Notes under the pieces: generated by a model
Database searches by the model: none
The model's input: only the letters and a program-made list of their open reading frames with translations
Told to the model about the DNA's origin: nothing
NCBI GenBank assembly: GCA_002362135.1
Contig: DETO01000041.1
Span: forward strand, 1-10,330
Direction of reading: 5' to 3'
Length of the DNA: 10,330 bases
Source: Ruminococcus sp. UBA3286
Lineage (GTDB): Bacteria; Bacillota; Clostridia; Oscillospirales; Ruminococcaceae
In this document: piece by piece, positions 1 through 2,466 of the stretch
How the letters are laid out: each line of letters begins with the position of its first letter
Position numbering within the stretch: the first letter of the stretch is position 1
Program-made: the position numbers and the translations under genes

Positions 1-47
1 TTTTAAATTACGTTAGTGCGTATGCTCCTCACTCCCCTGCGTGTGTG

Positions 48-362
48 TTATTTAACTATCTTGAAACCGTTTATCTCGTACTTGCCTTTAACAGAGCCAA
101 TTGTAAAATCGATCTCTTTTTGAAGAATCTTACCCAACTCGGTAATAACAACTTCTTCCTTAACGTCAGGTTTAAGCCCGAGAGACTTGCAGACAAACAA
201 GGTTTTCAGCTTCTGTTCCGCGACTGTATAGCCGTATTCATTGTCTTTAAGATCGTCGTCGGATATGCAGCGAAGCAAGCAGTTAGACCAAGGAATAACT
301 TCTCCCGTATCTTTGGATACAATCGTACCGCTCTGAATTTCAAATCCTACTAACTTTTTCAT
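48..362 (-). CDS. Small protein of 104 aa, possible ssDNA-binding/replication accessory
   Basis: I do not recognise this protein with confidence. It is soluble, with no signal peptide or membrane segment. It begins KKLVGFEIQSG, has a central CLLRCISDDD stretch, a Lys-rich middle and a C-terminal half rich in alternating hydrophobic residues ending YEINGFKIVK. Size and beta-rich look resemble the small OB-fold single-stranded-DNA-binding or accessory proteins of rolling-circle plasmids and filamentous phages; this is only an impression. The start is well supported by AAGGAG eight nucleotides before the ATG. The leader carries the same 25-nt module (378-401) as the gene upstream, so the two genes are probably co-regulated. 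It is the last gene on this strand before the left edge. Confidence 0.8.
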   Translation of the reverse strand: MKKLVGFEIQSGTIVSKDTGEVIPWSNCLLRCISDDDLKDNEYGYTVAEQKLKTLFVCKSLGLKPDVKEEVVITELGKILQKEIDFTIGSVKGKYEINGFKIVK

Positions 363-377
363 AACTTTTTCTCCTTA

Positions 378-401
378 CCCTATCGGCTTTGGGTCTGCCG
401 T
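378..401 (-). promoter_or_regulatory. Leader module copy 1 (before the 104-aa gene)
   Basis: Read on the minus strand this is ACGG-CAGA-CCC followed by AAAGCCGATAGGG, ending just before the AAGGAG ribosome binding site. The CCC and GGG could pair around a 10-nt loop, but three pairs is weak, so conservation of sequence is the stronger evidence. The same module lies before the next gene (737-761) and twice on the plus strand (1710-1734 and 1746-1770). The position suggests translational control; the function is unknown. Confidence 0.5.
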
Positions 402-481
402 TTTAGTTTCCTGAACTCTTCCGAAGCGTAAGCCCCAAGTAAATAATTTTGAACCTCGTCGGATTCGTTCGTATATATCAA
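380..481 (-). CDS. Candidate 33-aa peptide, TTG start
   Basis: The 115-nt gap between the two neighbouring genes holds an open frame that starts with TTG, overlapping the TGA of the upstream 81-aa gene, and stops with TAG inside the next leader module. The peptide contains YTNESDEVQNYLLGAY and then EEFRKLKRQ, an amphipathic, charged composition that looks coded. There is no Shine-Dalgarno sequence, so it would depend on translational coupling to the gene upstream. It could also be non-coding spacer, or the remnant C-terminus of a longer gene. Confidence 0.3.
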   Translation of the reverse strand: MIYTNESDEVQNYLLGAYASEEFRKLKRQTQSR

Positions 482-723
482 TCAGATTTATCTGATGACA
501 TTAGCTCGCTATATTCAAGTTTTTCAACAACTCCGAAAAGTCGTTCGAAATAATCGCGGATTACATTACAATCATCAACGCAGAAACAAAAATCTTCATC
601 AAAATTAAGAAGAAAGTCAAAATAGGCAGAAATAAGATTAAGAGAACCTGTAGCAAAACGAATGTTTTTCAATGTACGTGCTTTATCCTTGAAAAAGGAT
701 TTTATAGGATAACGTAAATCCAT
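478..723 (-). CDS. Unknown 81-aa protein
   Basis: I do not recognise this protein. It starts MDLRYPIKSFFKDKARTL, a basic segment, and continues into an acidic, aromatic and Cys-containing part (NFDEDFCFCVDDC) and a Ser/Asp tail. No signal peptide or membrane helix is visible. A longer frame starts at an ATG at 768, but the GGAGGAG ribosome binding site lies just before the ATG at 723, and the extra 15 residues would be encoded by the repeated leader module, so 723 is chosen. It lies downstream of a structured leader (774-841) and upstream of the 104-aa gene, presumably in one transcript from the promoter near 1345. Confidence 0.75.
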   Translation of the reverse strand: MDLRYPIKSFFKDKARTLKNIRFATGSLNLISAYFDFLLNFDEDFCFCVDDCNVIRDYFERLFGVVEKLEYSELMSSDKSD

Positions 724-736
724 TTTATTTTCTCCT

Positions 737-761
737 CCCCTGTCGGCTTTGGGGATACCGT
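737..761 (-). promoter_or_regulatory. Leader module copy 2 (before the 81-aa gene)
   Basis: On the minus strand the module reads ACGG-TAT-CCCC followed by AAAGCCGACAGGGG and runs straight into GAGGAG, the ribosome binding site. CCCC and GGGG can form a four-pair stem around the 10-nt loop AAAGCCGACA. Folding or protein binding here could hide the ribosome binding site. It matches the leader at 378-401 closely, including the AGGAGAAAA that follows. Confidence 0.5.
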
Positions 762-773
762 ATTTCAATTACC

Positions 774-841
774 GTCGGCAGGTAATTGTTGGTGAACGCA
801 TTCCGCTGTACCTTTGCCGACTGTACAGCGGAAAGGTTCTA
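774..841 (-). ncRNA. Possible H-type pseudoknot in the leader of the 81-aa gene
   Basis: Stem 1 is a perfect 11-bp hairpin pairing 801-811 with 823-833 (TTCCGCTGTAC in either 5'-3' reading). Its loop contains, on the minus strand, GTCGGCA (815-821), which is complementary to TGCCGAC at 774-780 further downstream. The resulting loops of 1, 3 and 20 nt fit a classical H-type pseudoknot. A TAG codon (839-841) ends 5 nt before stem 1. Structure is deduced from base pairing only. There is no proof that it is transcribed, though it lies between two genes of the same leftward run. Confidence 0.4.
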
Positions 842-919
842 TGTGACTTCTGACGCGCTGTCACGGCTCGGCTGATATATGGCTTCCACAACACTCAGCG
901 AATGGATTTTTTATCTATA

Positions 920-1210
920 TCATTCGGGCTTGCCGATGATATACTTTACAAAAAAATCAGCTAAGAAATCTGTAAATGGATCAACTAAAAAAACAAATAA
1001 AGGCAAGGAAAGAGATGATCCAGAGAGAGCACCAAATTGAAACATAAAAAGAAGATCAGAATCAGAATAAGCTAATCTAATTAAATCAACATGTTTAGTA
1101 CCCCAAAAAACTGTAAGTACAAAGGGAACAAAAAGAACCACAATAGCAAAAATACTAAATAGCTTTTTATGATTTAAAATAAAATTAAGTAATTTCTTTA
1201 TTATAGTCAT
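920..1210 (-). CDS. Small membrane protein with two TM segments, 96 aa
   Basis: This is the first gene of the leftward run, about 105 nt from the likely transcription start. A basic N-terminus (KKLLNFILNHKK) precedes a strong membrane helix at about residues 17-36 (FSIFAIVVLFVPFVLTVFW). A second hydrophobic segment at about 55-76 (MFQFGALSGSSL, then PLFVFLV) precedes a short tail ending GKPE. The start is supported by AAGGAG nine nucleotides upstream. Small two-helix proteins of this kind are common in phages and conjugative elements (holin-, coat- or assembly-like), but no family motif is visible, so no function is assigned. Confidence 0.75.
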   Translation of the reverse strand: MTIIKKLLNFILNHKKLFSIFAIVVLFVPFVLTVFWGTKHVDLIRLAYSDSDLLFMFQFGALSGSSLSLPLFVFLVDPFTDFLADFFVKYIIGKPE

Positions 1211-1242
1211 TTATTAATTCTCCTTATCCTTTGTTGAACTCT

Positions 1243-1286
1243 GCCCCGCTTACTACCCTAACCATTCTGCTAAGATTCTGCGGGGC
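1243..1286 (-). promoter_or_regulatory. GC stem in the leader of the membrane-protein gene
   Basis: GCCCCGC (1243-1249) and GCGGGGC (1280-1286) can pair to a 7-bp stem with a 30-nt loop. The loop and its edge hold a direct repeat of ATTCTGC (1264-1270 and 1275-1281). No U tract follows, so it is not a standard terminator. It may stabilise the mRNA 5' end or act as a protein site. Confidence 0.3.
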
Positions 1287-1296
1287 GGTTCGATAA

Positions 1297-1312
1297 GCTA
1301 CTAAATAGTAGC
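1297..1312. promoter_or_regulatory. Operator-like palindrome GCTACTAAATAGTAGC
   Basis: This is a perfect 16-bp palindrome located just downstream of the expected start of the leftward transcript. Its half site recurs as AACAGTAGC at 1334-1342 and AACAGTATT at 1359-1367, both within the divergent promoter region. Such a palindrome with extra half sites is what an XRE-type repressor, here probably the one encoded at 1406, commonly binds. Confidence 0.5.
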
Positions 1313-1321
1313 TTTAACAAT

Positions 1322-1350
1322 ATTATACCACCGAACAGTAGCTTTGTCAA
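1322..1350 (-). promoter_or_regulatory. Consensus sigma-A promoter, leftward
   Basis: On the minus strand a perfect TTGACA (1345-1350) is followed after 17 nt by a perfect TATAAT (1322-1327). It would start transcription near 1315 and drive the membrane-protein gene and the small genes beyond. Its -35 box overlaps that of the rightward promoter. Confidence 0.8.
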
Positions 1351-1372
1351 CACCACCAAACAGTATTATGAT
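1344..1372 (+). promoter_or_regulatory. Sigma-A promoter for the XRE regulator, rightward
   Basis: TTGTCA (1344-1349), a 17-nt spacer and TATGAT (1367-1372) lie about 30 nt before the GTG start of the regulator. The -35 box shares five bases with that of the opposite promoter, so polymerases cannot use both at once, and one bound repressor could shut both. Confidence 0.7.
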
Positions 1373-1405
1373 AAAATAAAAAGTAGAAAATATGGAGGTT
1401 TTTTT

Positions 1406-1702
1406 GTGCAAAACTACTATAGAATTAGAGATTTAAGAGAAGACAATGATTGGACACAAAAACAAGTTGCAGATCAATTATTTATGCAAAGAGAAGTATA
1501 TAGAAGATATGAAACTGGAGAAAGAGAAATCCCATTTAATATTGCAATAGCAATTGCAAAATTATACAATGTAAGTCTTGATTATCTAGCAGGATTAAGC
1601 AATGATAAAGAAAGAAAAGATACAAGAAAAGAAGAAAAACAAAAAATATCAATTCATCAAGAAAATAACGGTATAACAACCGTTAATATAAATAACAAAT
1701 AG
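1406..1702 (+). CDS. XRE/Cro-type transcriptional regulator, 98 aa
   Basis: The N-terminal ~62 residues form a helix-turn-helix of the HTH_3 (XRE) class: IRDLREDNDWTQKQVADQL, then REVYRRYETGEREIPF, then IAKLYNVSLDYLAG, the pattern shared with phage Cro/CI-like and SinR-like proteins. The remaining ~30 residues are highly charged (KERKDTRKEEKQK) and end in a short beta-like tail (GITTVNINNK). It starts with GTG, supported by GGAGG seven nucleotides upstream. It is divergent from the leftward small genes across a shared promoter with repeated operator-like sites, so it is probably the element's repressor. Arg is coded almost only by AGA and the gene is very A-rich, unlike the chromosomal genes, which suggests transfer. 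Confidence 0.93.
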   Translation: MQNYYRIRDLREDNDWTQKQVADQLFMQREVYRRYETGEREIPFNIAIAIAKLYNVSLDYLAGLSNDKERKDTRKEEKQKISIHQENNGITTVNINNK

Positions 1703-1709
1703 TACATGA

Positions 1710-1770
1710 ACGGTTGAGCCAGATACCGATAGGGATATAAAACAAATGGCTACCCCAGATGCCAATAGGG
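1710..1770 (+). repeat. Leader module copies 3 and 4, tandem on the plus strand
   Basis: Copy 3 (1710-1734) reads ACGG-TTGA-GCC followed by AGATACCGATAGGG. Copy 4 (1746-1770) reads ATGG-CTA-CCCC followed by AGATGCCAATAGGG. They lie 36 nt apart just after the regulator gene and upstream of the 25-aa ORF. They share the 12-mer core A-W-R-CC-R-A-Y-AGGG with the two minus-strand copies at 378-401 and 737-761. A 16-codon ORF could begin at the ATG inside copy 4 (1746-1796), but that ATG belongs to the module, so it is not called as a gene. Confidence 0.5.
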
Positions 1771-1813
1771 TTAATAAAACACTAAAAAGGCTATGAAAGG
1801 GGGTGAGAAAATA

Positions 1814-1891
1814 ATGATATTAAAAACTTTTGCATTCTGTTTTATAGGAGGATGCGTAGGTGCTTTAATAAAAAAATATAATGTATTATAA
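1814..1891 (+). CDS. Small membrane peptide of 25 aa
   Basis: This ORF has a near-perfect ribosome binding site (AAAGGGGGTGAG at 1797-1808) six nucleotides before its ATG. It encodes a single hydrophobic helix, ILKTFAFCFIGGCVGALI, followed by a KKY tail. The helix contains the small-residue packing motif GGxxG, and the short basic tail would stay in the cytoplasm. It lies downstream of two leader modules and directly before a terminator hairpin, as expected for the last gene of the rightward transcript. Small single-helix peptides of this type can be toxins, regulators of membrane proteins or phage structural peptides; nothing here decides which. An in-frame ATG at 1793 would add seven residues but lies before the ribosome binding site. 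Confidence 0.6.
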   Translation: MILKTFAFCFIGGCVGALIKKYNVL

Positions 1892-1895
1892 GTAC

Positions 1896-2105
1896 CTAAA
1901 GAATGGGGAGAATAACTCCCCATTCACCTTTTAGACAAAACAGCAACATGCACAAAAGAAACAAGAAAAATAATGCTGCTGCAAGCGTGATCAGAGCCAA
2001 AATGAAGAAGCAGCAGCGACATTTTTCAAAGTTTTTTCGGCATAATGCACAAATGCACCTACGCGAACTAAGCGACCGCTTCTTTATTGTTGAAAGCTGT
2101 ATCAC
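1896..2105 (-). CDS. Doubtful 69-aa Cys-rich membrane ORF
   Basis: The frame begins with GTG inside the 3' arm of the long hairpin. It encodes a Cys/Arg-rich stretch (RRCICALC, then FEKCRCC) followed by a convincing membrane helix (FFILALITLAAALFFLFLL). Its last residues are read through the terminator hairpin at 1901-1925, which argues against it. No Shine-Dalgarno sequence precedes the GTG. The hydrophobic helix is the only sign of coding. An overlapping plus-strand frame (1903-2124) is basic and looks like its shadow. Confidence 0.2.
   Translation of the reverse strand: MIQLSTIKKRSLSSRRCICALCRKNFEKCRCCFFILALITLAAALFFLFLLCMLLFCLKGEWGVILPIL
1901..1932 (+). terminator. Terminator after the 25-aa ORF
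   Basis: GAATGGGGAG (1901-1910) pairs perfectly with CTCCCCATTC (1916-1925) around AATAA and is followed by ACCTTTT. The U tract is short, but the 10-bp stem is strong. It ends the rightward transcript begun near 1380. On the other strand it is followed only by TTTAGG, so leftward activity is doubtful. Confidence 0.7.
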
Positions 2106-2214
2106 AGCCGTTGAAAGTTATTGAAAGCCATTGAAAGCGTTGAAAATCAAAGATTTCCAACACTTCCAACAGCTTACAACAACTTCCAACAACTGCGCTA
2201 AGAGCTTCCAACAA
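2087..2214 (-). ncRNA. Long imperfect hairpin made of 10-nt-phased octamers
   Basis: Positions 2103-2148 pair with 2152-2197 around the loop 2149-2151. Of 46 positions, 35 are Watson-Crick, 10 are A/C oppositions on the plus strand (that is, G-U pairs on the minus strand) and one is a true mismatch (2124/2176). After a small internal loop the outer 2087-2096 pairs with 2205-2214. The arms are arrays of GTTGRAAG: CTTCCAAC at 2163, 2183 and 2205 with a variant CTTACAAC at 2173, and (G/A)TTGAAAG at 2089, 2110, 2120 and 2130. All wobbles favour the minus-strand RNA or ssDNA. It could be a regulatory or retron-like RNA, a replication or packaging hairpin, or an iteron array. No reverse transcriptase or Rep is in view. 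Confidence 0.65.
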
Positions 2215-2217
2215 TCC

Positions 2218-2235
2218 GCAGGGGAGTTCCCCTGC
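2218..2235. repeat. GCAGGGG-AGTT-CCCCTGC hairpin followed by AACCCCC
   Basis: A perfect 7-bp GC-rich inverted repeat with a 4-nt loop, followed by AACCCCC (2236-2242). Compact hairpins next to a C run occur near transfer origins and nick sites of mobilisable elements, which fits the setting, but no relaxase is present in the window to support it. If the minus strand is transcribed, it would form a stable hairpin just before the long one. Confidence 0.4.
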
Positions 2236-2253
2236 AACCCCCTATCTTTTCTT

Positions 2254-2282
2254 ATCATAGGATATCATAAAAGATAAGCCAA
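2254..2282 (-). promoter_or_regulatory. Possible minus-strand promoter for the hairpin RNA
   Basis: On the minus strand TTGGCT (2277-2282) and TATGAT (2254-2259) are 17 nt apart, giving a start near 2247, upstream of both hairpins. The -35 box matches the consensus at only four of six positions. The spacer lies within an AT-rich inverted repeat (TATCTTTT at 2243-2250 and AAAAGATA at 2269-2276). Confidence 0.35.
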
Positions 2283-2322
2283 AAAAAATACAGCCTGCCG
2301 AAAGTTTTCAACAGACTGTATT
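2281..2322 (-). terminator. Orphan minus-strand terminator-like hairpin
   Basis: Positions 2287-2303 pair with 2306-2322 to give a 17-bp stem with three G-U pairs on the minus strand, followed on that strand by eight U (2281-2288). It looks like a strong intrinsic terminator for leftward transcription. The only minus-strand gene to the right is the EF-G paralog, which has its own terminator 70 nt earlier. Its purpose may be to insulate the hairpin RNA from readthrough. Confidence 0.7.
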
Positions 2323-2393
2323 AGTTAAAAAATAATATAAGTTTGGCGAAGTTACATGTGGTTTTCAATACTTCTCTCTTTCTCTTGCATATT

Positions 2394-2443
2394 AAAAAAA
2401 GTCTCTGTCTTGAAATTTGAATTCAAGACAGAGACTTTTTTTT
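2394..2443. terminator. Bidirectional terminator of the EF-G paralog
   Basis: GTCTCTGTCTTGAA (2401-2414) pairs perfectly with 2422-2435 around a 7-nt loop. It is flanked by A7 on the left and T8 on the right, extending the stem to 21 bp. It lies 23 nt after the EF-G stop codon and would work in both directions, separating the chromosome from the mobile element. Confidence 0.93.
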
Positions 2444-2466
2444 AATTCACTATTGAACGCAGGTTC

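Larger units (their letters stand above)
1..2352. mobile_element. Right-hand part of an integrated mobile element (left end outside window)
   Basis: This stretch carries only small genes of unknown function, an XRE-type regulator divergent from them, repeated leader modules and large hairpins. It is visibly more A/T-rich (most of all 1380-1890) than the housekeeping genes to its right. The layout of a repressor, a divergent early promoter and a leftward run of small ORFs is typical of integrated phages, filamentous-phage-like elements, plasmids and ICEs of Firmicutes. No integrase, relaxase, Rep or Zot-like ATPase lies inside the window, so the class cannot be decided. The right boundary is inferred: the last element-like structure is the hairpin at 2281-2322, and the chromosomal EF-G terminator begins at 2394. 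The exact end is a guess. Confidence 0.55.
1892..2466. other. 575-nt region without a confident gene
   Basis: From left to right this region holds the terminator at 1901, a doubtful Cys-rich ORF (1896-2105, minus), the long hairpin at 2087-2214, a GGGG/CCCC hairpin at 2218-2235, a possible minus-strand promoter (2254-2282), an orphan minus-strand terminator-like hairpin (2281-2322), about 70 nt without clear features, and the EF-G terminator (2394-2443). Reading frames on both strands across 1900-2120 are open, but neither has a ribosome binding site. Confidence 0.6.

Noticed and set aside
1..47. Start of another leftward gene
   Set aside because: A GAGGAG sequence is present on the minus strand, but no start codon at a usable distance opens a frame to the left edge.
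724..768. N-terminal extension of the 81-aa protein to an upstream ATG
   Set aside because: The extension would be coded by the repeated leader module and the ribosome binding site itself; GGAGGAG points to the ATG at 723.
1746..1796. 16-codon ORF beginning MATPDANRVNK
   Set aside because: Its ATG is part of the fourth leader module and no separate ribosome binding site is visible.
2089..2212. CRISPR-like array of short repeats
   Set aside because: Repeats are 8 nt with about 2 nt between them and are arranged as two inverted arms; repeat and spacer sizes are far from any CRISPR.
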